DNA of 5,337 bases from an uncultured Chitinophagaceae bacterium (lineage in GTDB: Bacteria; Bacteroidota; Bacteroidia; Chitinophagales; Chitinophagaceae), in the NCBI GenBank assembly GCA_937897585.1, contig CALCNY010000184.1, positions 1 to 5,337 of the forward strand, written 5' to 3'. The notes below the pieces were generated by a model that saw nothing but the letters and a program-made list of their open reading frames with translations, was not told where the DNA came from and did not search any database. A program made the translations under genes and the position numbers. Shown one piece after another: positions 1 to 5,337 of the stretch; positions within the stretch are counted from its first letter, which is position 1; every line of letters begins with the position of its first letter.

Positions 1-1
1 C

Positions 2-643
2 GTTTATGCTGGTGGTTATTTCAAGGGAACACTTGATGGTCAACAATCTGCTAATAATGGTAGTCGTGATTCAGGGTTTGTAGTTAAGTACTCTGCAGAC
101 CTTACAGGTGTTCCAAATTATCAATTTGTTGATGGTGAAAAATCAAATTTTGCAAACTTCACTTTACAATTAATTGATAGAAATTCAAATCAAATAATCT
201 TAAATGACAGCGATTTTATTTCTATTAATAACATTGACAGCGTTGATAAAAGATTGCAAAATTTCAAGGACATAAATTTTGATGGCTACAAAGACTTTAT
301 AAATCCTAATCAGGAAGCATCAGGTGCTGGCGGCGAATTCTTCAATGTCTATTTATTCAATCCTTCAAAGCACGTATTTGAATTTTCTAATGAACTTTCA
401 AACTCCGATTTAGAAATAAATAGTACGAATAGAACGCTTACATCATTTTGGAAAGCCGGTGTAAGTTTAAATATTGCTACTGTCACACATTTTGATAAAA
501 AAGGAAAAGTTGAATTCAAAGAAAACATAAAAAAGGAAGAGATGAACGTGAATGATAAAAGCAAATTAGTTACAACTACAAAGAAGACTATTGGCAAAAA
601 AATAATTACAATAACTGTTGACACTTCTGATTTAGGTTTTTAG
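2..643 (+). CDS. C-terminal part of a secreted SBBP-repeat / XAC2610-like protein (5' end outside window)
   Basis: The frame is open from base 2 to the TAG stop, giving 213 visible residues; the only nearby start-like codon, TTG 254, falls inside the domain, so this is a 5'-truncated gene. Residues 1-30 (YAGGYFKGTLDG, then GFVVKY) look like an SBBP repeat, a blade of secreted beta-propellers. Residues about 50-200 resemble XAC2610-related proteins: DINFDGYKDF at 90-99 is a DxNxDGxxD loop (D90, N92, D94, D98) expected to bind calcium, followed by an SGAGGEFFNVYLFNP stretch typical of that group. XAC2610 of Xanthomonas is a periplasmic immunity protein against a lysozyme-like type IV secretion effector; that this copy has such a role is not shown. 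An extracytoplasmic location is inferred from the repeat type because the N-terminus is missing. The reading frame is real; the family calls are from pattern recognition. An ordinary FG-GAP-like calcium-binding protein is the main alternative. Confidence 0.7.
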   Translation, partial: VYAGGYFKGTLDGQQSANNGSRDSGFVVKYSADLTGVPNYQFVDGEKSNFANFTLQLIDRNSNQIILNDSDFISINNIDSVDKRLQNFKDINFDGYKDFINPNQEASGAGGEFFNVYLFNPSKHVFEFSNELSNSDLEINSTNRTLTSFWKAGVSLNIATVTHFDKKGKVEFKENIKKEEMNVNDKSKLVTTTKKTIGKKIITITVDTSDLGF

Positions 644-668
644 AAAATAAAGCAGGAATATTAAGTAC

Positions 669-676
669 ATACTTTG
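669..676 (+). promoter_or_regulatory. Weak -7 promoter-like element before the lipoprotein gene
   Basis: ATACTTTG resembles the Bacteroidota -7 consensus TAnnTTTG, with the TTTG half intact and the TA half mismatched. It lies 54 nt before GTG 731, a plausible leader length. No convincing -33 TTG/TTTG is present at the expected spacing, so this is a tentative call. If it is a promoter, the TTG at 674 cannot be the translation start, which supports GTG 731. Confidence 0.22.
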
Positions 677-730
677 GAAACCTGCCTCTTCTTCAAACAC
701 AAAATCATTGGTGGGAATTTTAAAACAACC

Positions 731-1489
731 GTGAGATATAAAATTTACATACTAATAATTACAATCGAACTGTTTGGTTGCAACAATCCACCGATAAGGA
801 TTGACAAGACTGACATTACAAATGCGAAAACGAAAACTTCAAAAGTTGGCAACGCTAAATACCACACTGGGCTAGACACTATTTTAATTACAAATGAAAT
901 TGGTGACACACTAAAATATGCAAAAACAGATTTCAATAACATTGTAGATAAACACTCAGAATTTTTTGAAGAATATCCACAAAACCCAGATCTGGCATAT
1001 TTCAAAAACAATGACAAAGAAGAATTTGAAAGTGAAATTGGACAAGACAATTATTACTCTTTGTATGCTTACTTTCTCAAACAAAAAAATGGAGTTGAAA
1101 AGTTTTCACAACAACGACAAAAACTTATAGATATTTACTCAAACATAAACTTGTTGTTTGCACACATTGAATATGGCGGAACTTATTTTGGACACGAAAG
1201 CATACGAATTTTAGGCTATGCAGAATATTCTATTTGCTTGTTACCAAAAAGCAAAGACGACATTTCAAAAACATACGACATTACAAAACAAAAAGCTCTT
1301 TATATCAAATCATTGCGACAAATCATAGAGGACGAAAGTAAAATTGACTTCAATACATTAGGGCCGGATAAGATTGAACGCACACAAAAGCTAAATAAAA
1401 TTGTTGACGTGATTGACAAGCTAATCACTGATAATTTTTATCTCAAACGAGCACAGGAGTTTCACTACGGACATTATGAATATTATTGA
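731..1489 (+). CDS. Predicted lipoprotein of unknown function (252 aa)
   Basis: I do not recognise a family. With GTG 731 as start the protein begins MRYKIYILIITIELFGCNN: a short positive n-region, a hydrophobic stretch and a lipobox-like LFGC with C17 as the lipidation site. The F at -2 and the E13 in the hydrophobic core are off-consensus. The frame extends upstream to TTG 674, but that adds 19 residues that would bury the signal peptide, so GTG 731 is preferred. The mature part is hydrophilic, rich in K, N, D and Y, with predicted helical stretches around 100-145 and 180-240. Notable patches are EYGGTYFGHESIRILGYAEY (147-166) and an aromatic/His tail HYGHYEYY (245-252). It lies 87 nt after the SBBP/XAC2610-like gene, so it may be co-transcribed or have its own weak promoter. 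A cell-envelope location is inferred from the signal; no catalytic motif is visible. Confidence 0.75.
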   Translation: MRYKIYILIITIELFGCNNPPIRIDKTDITNAKTKTSKVGNAKYHTGLDTILITNEIGDTLKYAKTDFNNIVDKHSEFFEEYPQNPDLAYFKNNDKEEFESEIGQDNYYSLYAYFLKQKNGVEKFSQQRQKLIDIYSNINLLFAHIEYGGTYFGHESIRILGYAEYSICLLPKSKDDISKTYDITKQKALYIKSLRQIIEDESKIDFNTLGPDKIERTQKLNKIVDVIDKLITDNFYLKRAQEFHYGHYEYY

Positions 1490-1557
1490 CTGAAGCATTT
1501 GCATAAAATAAATAAATTGTATTGAAAAACGAAAGTTAGAGATGATTTACAAACCAT

Positions 1558-1565
1558 TAACTTTG
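1558..1565 (+). promoter_or_regulatory. Putative Bacteroidota-type promoter (-7 element) for the methyltransferase gene
   Basis: TAACTTTG matches the Bacteroidota -7 consensus TAnnTTTG exactly. A weak -33 candidate, TTAG at 1536-1539, lies 18 nt upstream; it differs from TTTG at one position. The element ends 26 nt before ATG 1592, which leaves a short leader of about 20 nt. It sits in the 102-nt gap after the lipoprotein gene, consistent with the methyltransferase gene being transcribed separately. Confidence 0.45.
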
Positions 1566-1591
1566 GTCGCTGATTTTAATACTCATTCATC

Positions 1592-2218
1592 ATGAACGTC
1601 AAAGAAGCCTACAAACACTGGTCTCTGCAATACGACACCAACATCAATAAAACAAGAGACCTGGAAGCAGTTTCTCTTAGAGAATGTTTGAGCAAGTATA
1701 AATTTTCAAACTGCCTTGAAATCGGTTGCGGTACCGGTAAAAATACAGAATGGCTGATTACAAAATGTGACAGCGTCTTGGCTATTGATATTTCTGACGA
1801 CATGTTGTCCATTGCAAAACAAAAACTAACCGACAAAAAAGTTTCTTTTATTAATGCTGATATAACTGGCAATTGGAATTTTACCAATGAAATTTTTGAT
1901 CTCGTTGTTTGCAGTCTTGTGCTGGAACATATCGAGGACATTAAAGATGTCATTAAGAATATAGCAGCACATCTCTCTATTGGCGGCATTCTATATATTG
2001 GTGAATTACATCCTTTCAAACAATACACCGGCTCGAAACCAAAATTCGAAACAGAAGCCGGAGAACAAATTGTATCTGCTTTCACACACCACATAACCGA
2101 TTTTACAGAAGCGGCTAATGTCAATGGATTAAAGACAATTGAAATAAAAGAGCATTTCGATGAAAACGATCGTTCTACTATTCCAAGAATATTAAATTTG
2201 GTTTTTCAAAAAATGTAA
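1592..2218 (+). CDS. Class I SAM-dependent methyltransferase
   Basis: This cytoplasmic enzyme of 208 aa should transfer a methyl group from S-adenosylmethionine to an unknown acceptor. The Rossmann-like motifs are in order: motif I LEIGCGTGK (42-50) binds SAM; AIDIS (64-68) carries the acidic residue D66 expected to hold the ribose hydroxyls; INAD (87-90) lies near the adenine; FDLVVCSLVLEHIED (102-116) is the motif IV region with the LEH signature of the Methyltransf_11/25 group; GG at 131-132 precedes the next strand. The N-terminal YDTNINKTRDLEA segment and the ELHPFKQYTG stretch (138-147), probably on the acceptor side, are seen in small uncharacterised relatives. The length is normal for a single-domain enzyme. 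ATG 1592 follows a good promoter match and has A at -3. The fold is certain; the substrate cannot be read from sequence, and UbiE/BioC-like labels would be over-interpretation. Confidence 0.93.
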   Translation: MNVKEAYKHWSLQYDTNINKTRDLEAVSLRECLSKYKFSNCLEIGCGTGKNTEWLITKCDSVLAIDISDDMLSIAKQKLTDKKVSFINADITGNWNFTNEIFDLVVCSLVLEHIEDIKDVIKNIAAHLSIGGILYIGELHPFKQYTGSKPKFETEAGEQIVSAFTHHITDFTEAANVNGLKTIEIKEHFDENDRSTIPRILNLVFQKM

Positions 2219-2244
2219 ACAATAGTCTTCAACAAAATCTTTAC

Positions 2245-2252
2245 GATATTTG
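2245..2252 (+). promoter_or_regulatory. Possible -7 element upstream of the hydrolase-dipeptidase-DinB genes
   Basis: GATATTTG matches TAnnTTTG except at the first base and lies 47 nt before ATG 2300. No good -33 element is visible. It also forms the right arm of a weak imperfect hairpin (2232-2253). A second candidate, TAACTTTT at 2288-2295, matches TAnnTTT but lacks the final G and lies only 4 nt before the start codon. One of the two may drive the three-gene unit. Confidence 0.2.
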
Positions 2253-2267
2253 TAATCAAACAATTCT

Positions 2268-2283
2268 AATTCGTGAATTCGTG
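2268..2283 (+). repeat. Perfect tandem duplication of AATTCGTG
   Basis: AATTCGTG occurs at 2268-2275 and again directly at 2276-2283. The junction also contains the inverted repeat ATTC-GT-GAAT (2269-2278). It ends 16 nt before the hydrolase start, in the leader or promoter of the three-gene unit. It may be an operator, part of a dispersed intergenic repeat, or chance in AT-rich DNA. The repeat itself is certain; its function is unknown. Confidence 0.85.
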
Positions 2284-2299
2284 GTTATAACTTTTTACA

Positions 2300-3700
2300 A
2301 TGAAAAAAACTTTTATTCTATTTTTTCTCACTTTCATTTTCAACAATCTATTCTCTCAAAATATAACCGGCCAATGGTCAGGCGTTTTAAAAATTCAAGG
2401 AACACAATTGCGTGTAGTATTCAACGTTAGTAAAACCGACAGCGGTTATACGTCAACCATGGATAGTCCTGATCAGGGTGCCAAAGGAATTCCAACAACC
2501 AAAACAACATTTGAAAACGACACACTCAAAATTATTGCCGATAAACTCCGAATGAATTTTGAAGGTAAACTTGAAAACGATACCATCATCAAAGGAAGCT
2601 TCGTACAAAACGGATTTACATTTCCACTGAATCTCTCCAGAGGTCTTGTAGAAAAAGCTGTTGTAAAAAGACCTCAGGAACCACAGAAGCCTTACTCATA
2701 CTATTCAGAAGATGTTCGCTTTGAAAATACAAAAGACACTGTCGCTCTTTATGGCACATTGACTTTACCTAACAAAGACGGACAATTTCCGGCGGTTGTA
2801 CTCATCAGTGGCAGCGGACCACAAAACAGAGATGAAGAGCTGATGGGACACAAGCCGTTTCTTGTATTATCTGATTATCTAACCAAAAATGGAATTGCGG
2901 TATTAAGATATGACGATCGTGGCACCGGAAAATCAAAAGGCATTTTTTCAAAAGGTACAAGCTTAGATTTTTCTAATGATGCAGAAGCGGCATTTAATTA
3001 TTTATTGACAAGAAAAGAAATTCTGCCTAACAAAATAGGTTTGATGGGACACAGCGAAGGCGGACTCATTGCGCCGATGATTGCAGCCAGAAATAATAAA
3101 GTTGCTTTTGTTGTGATGCTCGCCGGAACAGGATTATCAGGAGATCAAATAATGCTATTGCAACAAGAGCTGATTGCGCGCGCGGATGGAGCAAAAGATT
3201 CTGATATTGAAAAAACAAAATCAACCAACAAAGCTGTTTTTGACATCATAAGAAAAAACGAGAATCCAAATAATCTCAATTCCGAATTAACTGCTTATTT
3301 AAAAAATGAATTGGCAAAAGATACAACATTAGCAAAAGCATTAGGCATAAATGGTGACGATAATATCAAATCAACAATCAAACAAATCACATACCCTTGG
3401 TTTCTGTATTTTTTGAAGTATGATCCTCAACCTGCATTAACCCAGGTTAAATGTCCCGTGTTGGCAATCAATGGTGAAAAAGATTTACAAGTTCCACCAA
3501 AAGAAAATTTAGCAGCCATAAAAAAAGCATTGAAAAGAGGTGGTAATAAAAATTTTGTAACAAAAGAGTTGCCAGGTTTGAATCACTTGTTCCAGGAATG
3601 CAAAACAGGTTCACCGAATGAATATGGTGAGATTGAACAAACGTTTTCTCCGATAGCATTGGATGAAGTGTTGAATTGGATACAATTAAAAATAAAGTAA
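2300..3700 (+). CDS. Secreted alpha/beta hydrolase (serine esterase/peptidase-like) with N-terminal beta domain
   Basis: The 466-aa protein begins with a Sec signal peptide, MKKTFILFFLTFIFNNLFSQ, probably cut near residue 20, so it acts in the periplasm or outside. Residues about 21-115 form a beta-rich N-terminal domain starting GQWSGVL, with SPDQGAKGIP (56-65), commonly found ahead of such hydrolases in Bacteroidota. Residues about 135-466 are an alpha/beta-hydrolase domain: oxyanion region GSGPQNRDE (171-179), YDDRGTGKS (204-212), nucleophile elbow GHSEGG with S252, acid D395 in NGEKD, and H429 in GLNHLF. The triad is therefore complete. A helical insert at about 280-370 should form the lid and set specificity. 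The domain resembles the EstD / COG1073-type esterases; acyl-ester and peptide substrates are both possible. The gene is first of three closely spaced genes, with a 28-nt gap to the dipeptidase gene. ATG 2300 has A at -3 and no Shine-Dalgarno site. Confidence 0.93.
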   Translation: MKKTFILFFLTFIFNNLFSQNITGQWSGVLKIQGTQLRVVFNVSKTDSGYTSTMDSPDQGAKGIPTTKTTFENDTLKIIADKLRMNFEGKLENDTIIKGSFVQNGFTFPLNLSRGLVEKAVVKRPQEPQKPYSYYSEDVRFENTKDTVALYGTLTLPNKDGQFPAVVLISGSGPQNRDEELMGHKPFLVLSDYLTKNGIAVLRYDDRGTGKSKGIFSKGTSLDFSNDAEAAFNYLLTRKEILPNKIGLMGHSEGGLIAPMIAARNNKVAFVVMLAGTGLSGDQIMLLQQELIARADGAKDSDIEKTKSTNKAVFDIIRKNENPNNLNSELTAYLKNELAKDTTLAKALGINGDDNIKSTIKQITYPWFLYFLKYDPQPALTQVKCPVLAINGEKDLQVPPKENLAAIKKALKRGGNKNFVTKELPGLNHLFQECKTGSPNEYGEIEQTFSPIALDEVLNWIQLKIK

Positions 3701-3728
3701 AAGATTTTTATACGCTTCATAATTCAAA

Positions 3729-4847
3729 ATGAATAACAAACACAATTGGTCAAGAAGGACTTTCATTGGAACAGTTTCTATTGCTGGCTTTTCCTTGATA
3801 TCTAACCCGTTTCATTCTTGGGCATTCAACGACTCAGATCAAAAAGTAAAAAGAATTGTATCCAAAACAATTGGCGTTGATACACACAATCACATGGATA
3901 TGCCTTACAATAAAGATGAGTTTAATGGTCAGAACTATGGCCTATCAGATGAAATAAAAAAATCTGGACTTACTGCCATTTGTATGACATTTTCTGTTGA
4001 CAGACCCAAACTGAATAATGTAGGAGATGCTTACGAAAGGTTTTTGGCAAATCTGAACGAAATGGATGATGTTTTAAAATTGAATAACCTAACCCGCGCA
4101 CTCAATTACACTGATTTAAAAACAGCAAGAAAAAACAATCAACAGGTTGTTATTCAAGCTGTGGAAGGCGGACATTTCATTGAAGGAAAAATAGAAAGAA
4201 TAGAAACGGCTTACAACAGAGGACTCAGGCTTTTAGGATTGATGCATGATGGTCAGACTTGGCCACCTATAGGAGATATTTACACAGACCAGCCGCAATA
4301 TGGTGGTCTAACTCAATTAGGTATTGATATCATTAAAGAGTGTAATCGATTGGGAATTCTTATTGACCTTACTCATTGCAACAATGAAGCCATTGACAAA
4401 GCAATCAAGGTTTCAACAAAACCAATGCTGATTTCGCATACCGGACTTAATACACGGTTAGGCACAAACGAAAAAATGGCAAAAATGATGATGCCAAGAC
4501 TAATCAGCAAAGAACAAGCTAAAAAGTTTGCCGATTCCGGTGGTGTTATCGGAGTTTGGACACATCTTGCCGACACGCCAATTGAGTATGCAAAAAATAT
4601 TAAAGCAATGGTTGATGTTGTTGGAATCGAACATGTTTGTATTGGAACCGATACAAAGATGGCGCCTCCGATTAATAGCAAAGATCAATTTGAAAAGAAG
4701 ACCAACCATTGTTTAGAAAATATGAAGGAAGGGTTTTTATACTCAGTTGTAGAAGCCTTGTTGAAAACAGGATTCACAGAAGAAGAAATTATAAAAATTG
4801 GCGGTGGAAATTTTTGCAGAATCTTTGATATTGCAACAACGAAATAA
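3729..4847 (+). CDS. Exported M19-type (membrane/renal dipeptidase-like) metallopeptidase
   Basis: The 372-aa protein should be a TIM-barrel zinc dipeptidase of peptidase family M19 (PF01244), which removes N-terminal residues from dipeptides. A twin-arginine signal SRRTFIG (8-14) followed by a hydrophobic stretch to about residue 26 suggests Tat export as a folded metalloprotein. Probable metal ligands are H53 in DTHNHMD (51-57), E145 in VEGGHF, H216 in DLTH, and H237 in SHTG; D308 in GTD matches the substrate amino-group aspartate of renal dipeptidase. The first motif is odd: the family norm is HxD (DGHND), but here the sequence is HNHMD. Either H55 replaces the aspartate or two residues are inserted so that D57 serves. 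The length is normal. The gene lies 28 nt after the hydrolase and 7 nt before the DinB gene, with no promoter visible in either gap. Membership of the family is well supported; the substrate (D,L-, L,L- or Cys-Gly-type dipeptide) is not. Confidence 0.9.
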   Translation: MNNKHNWSRRTFIGTVSIAGFSLISNPFHSWAFNDSDQKVKRIVSKTIGVDTHNHMDMPYNKDEFNGQNYGLSDEIKKSGLTAICMTFSVDRPKLNNVGDAYERFLANLNEMDDVLKLNNLTRALNYTDLKTARKNNQQVVIQAVEGGHFIEGKIERIETAYNRGLRLLGLMHDGQTWPPIGDIYTDQPQYGGLTQLGIDIIKECNRLGILIDLTHCNNEAIDKAIKVSTKPMLISHTGLNTRLGTNEKMAKMMMPRLISKEQAKKFADSGGVIGVWTHLADTPIEYAKNIKAMVDVVGIEHVCIGTDTKMAPPINSKDQFEKKTNHCLENMKEGFLYSVVEALLKTGFTEEEIIKIGGGNFCRIFDIATTK

Positions 4848-4854
4848 TTTTAAA

Positions 4855-5316
4855 ATGAAAAACATTTCAAACCAAATTTTCAAACATTTCAAACAAGTCT
4901 TTTTCGGAGGCAACTGGACTTCCGTTGATTTTACTGCTGTATTAAAAGATGTTGATTGGGTTATGGCTACAACCAAAGTAAAAGATTTAAATACAATCGC
5001 CAGACTTGTTTTTCATGTTGATTATTATATTGATGTTACCATTAAAGTTTTGGAAGGCGGTCCATTAGATGCACATGATAAATTTAGTTTTGATTGTCCT
5101 GAAATTAAAAATCAGGAAGATTGGGATACTTTACGAAACAAACTTTTTCATGATGCAACAACTTATGCCGCTTTGATTGAACATTTGCCTGATTCAAAAC
5201 TTGATGAAATCTTTTGCTTGGAAAAATATGGCAACTATTACAGAAATATACATGGACTGATTGAACACTGCCATTATCATTTGGGGCAGATCGTGCTAAT
5301 TAAAAAATTGGTTTAG
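4855..5316 (+). CDS. DinB-fold protein (putative metal-dependent, possibly thiol transferase family)
   Basis: The 153-aa protein has no signal peptide and should be a cytoplasmic four-helix bundle of the DinB/YfiT superfamily. Three candidate metal ligands fit the superfamily pattern: H54 in LVFHVDYY, and H138 and H142 in EHCHYHLGQI, the usual C-terminal HxxxHxGQI signature. Some members (BstA) transfer bacillithiol to electrophiles; others have unknown roles, so no reaction is assigned. The frame runs upstream to 4798, but ATG 4855 is preferred: it lies 7 nt after the dipeptidase stop, has A-rich DNA and A at -3, and leaves a normal family length, whereas the longer form would overlap the previous gene by 50 nt. 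Two copies of a 13-bp sequence (AAACATTTCAAAC) lie in its first codons. The short gap makes co-transcription with the dipeptidase gene very likely. Confidence 0.85.
   Translation: MKNISNQIFKHFKQVFFGGNWTSVDFTAVLKDVDWVMATTKVKDLNTIARLVFHVDYYIDVTIKVLEGGPLDAHDKFSFDCPEIKNQEDWDTLRNKLFHDATTYAALIEHLPDSKLDEIFCLEKYGNYYRNIHGLIEHCHYHLGQIVLIKKLV
4860..4894 (+). repeat. Two direct copies of AAACATTTCAAAC inside the start of the DinB gene
   Basis: Perfect 13-bp copies lie at 4860-4872 and 4882-4894, separated by 9 nt. The 22-nt period is not a multiple of three, so the copies are read in different frames and encode different residues. This excludes a simple protein repeat. The period is close to two helical turns, so both copies face the same side of the DNA. 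Low-complexity AT-rich sequence makes chance plausible. Confidence 0.8.
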
Positions 5317-5326
5317 CTTTTTTATA

Positions 5327-5334
5327 TTACTTTG
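5327..5334 (+). promoter_or_regulatory. Possible -7 promoter element for a gene beyond the right edge
   Basis: TTACTTTG matches TAnnTTTG except at the second base and lies 10 nt after the DinB stop. A TTG at 5308-5310 lies 16 nt upstream, slightly closer than the usual -33/-7 spacing. The window ends three bases later, so no downstream start can be checked. Confidence 0.25.
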
Positions 5335-5337
5335 TGC

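Noticed and set aside
745..1050. Reverse-strand open frame (101 codons) with hydrophobic stretches inside the lipoprotein gene
   Set aside because: Hydrophobicity is expected from reading A-rich coding DNA backwards; no start context or family signal.
1490..1557. Gap after the lipoprotein gene checked for a small gene, RNA gene or attC-like site
   Set aside because: Only AT-rich sequence without a stable hairpin, cassette-type site or open frame was seen.
1609..2124. Long reverse-strand open frame (171 codons) inside the methyltransferase gene
   Set aside because: It lies wholly antisense to a gene with intact SAM-binding motifs, and its translation has no recognisable motif; a shadow frame.
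2232..2253. Imperfect hairpin ACAAAATC / GATATTTGT as a terminator after the methyltransferase gene
   Set aside because: The stem is AT-rich, has a one-base bulge and no following T run; not a convincing intrinsic terminator.
3176..3184. Alternating GCGCGCGCG tract in AT-rich DNA
   Set aside because: Nine bases only and explained by codons for an Ile-Ala-Arg-Ala stretch in the hydrolase lid; no sign of an inserted element.
4798..4854. Upstream extension of the DinB reading frame
   Set aside because: It would overlap the 3' end of the dipeptidase gene by 50 nt and adds residues not expected in the family; ATG 4855 fits better.
5301..5324. TAAAAAA ... TTTTTTA inverted repeat after the DinB gene as a terminator
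   Set aside because: A seven-pair stem made only of A-T pairs with a 10-nt loop that spans the end of the coding region is too weak to call, although the T run could help termination.

Overview
The window reads as chromosomal DNA from a Bacteroidota bacterium; a class or genus cannot be assigned from the sequence alone. The signs are an AT-rich composition by eye, genes without clear Shine-Dalgarno sites but with A at -3 of the chosen starts, a TAnnTTTG-type -7 promoter element, and protein families common in this phylum (SBBP-like repeat, XAC2610-like Ca-binding domain, exported alpha/beta hydrolase with a beta-rich N-terminal domain, DinB-like protein). All six coding regions are on the + strand. 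No RNA gene, insertion sequence, CRISPR array or integrase was seen.

Left part (1-1489): the 3' end of a gene that enters from outside the window. Its visible protein starts with what looks like the end of an SBBP-type beta-propeller repeat and continues in frame into a domain resembling XAC2610-related proteins, with a DxNxDGxxD calcium loop. It is followed by an uncharacterised predicted lipoprotein, best started at GTG 731. This is the least familiar part of the window.

Middle (1490-2218): a stand-alone class I SAM-dependent methyltransferase preceded by the best promoter match in the window, TAACTTTG at 1558-1565.

Right part (2219-5316): three closely spaced genes that probably form one transcription unit (gaps of 28 and 7 nt). 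They encode a secreted serine hydrolase with a complete Ser-Asp-His triad, an exported M19-type dipeptidase with a twin-arginine signal and an unusual first metal motif (HNHMD), and a small DinB-fold protein with three candidate metal histidines. Two of the three are exported and the DinB protein is cytoplasmic. A role in hydrolysing extracytoplasmic peptide or ester compounds, possibly linked to thiol-adduct handling, is a hypothesis only.

Nothing here proves a new system. The items most worth a second look are the SBBP/XAC2610-like fusion with its neighbouring unknown lipoprotein, the altered metal motif of the dipeptidase, the hydrolase-dipeptidase-DinB gene set, and a tandem 8-bp repeat in front of that set.
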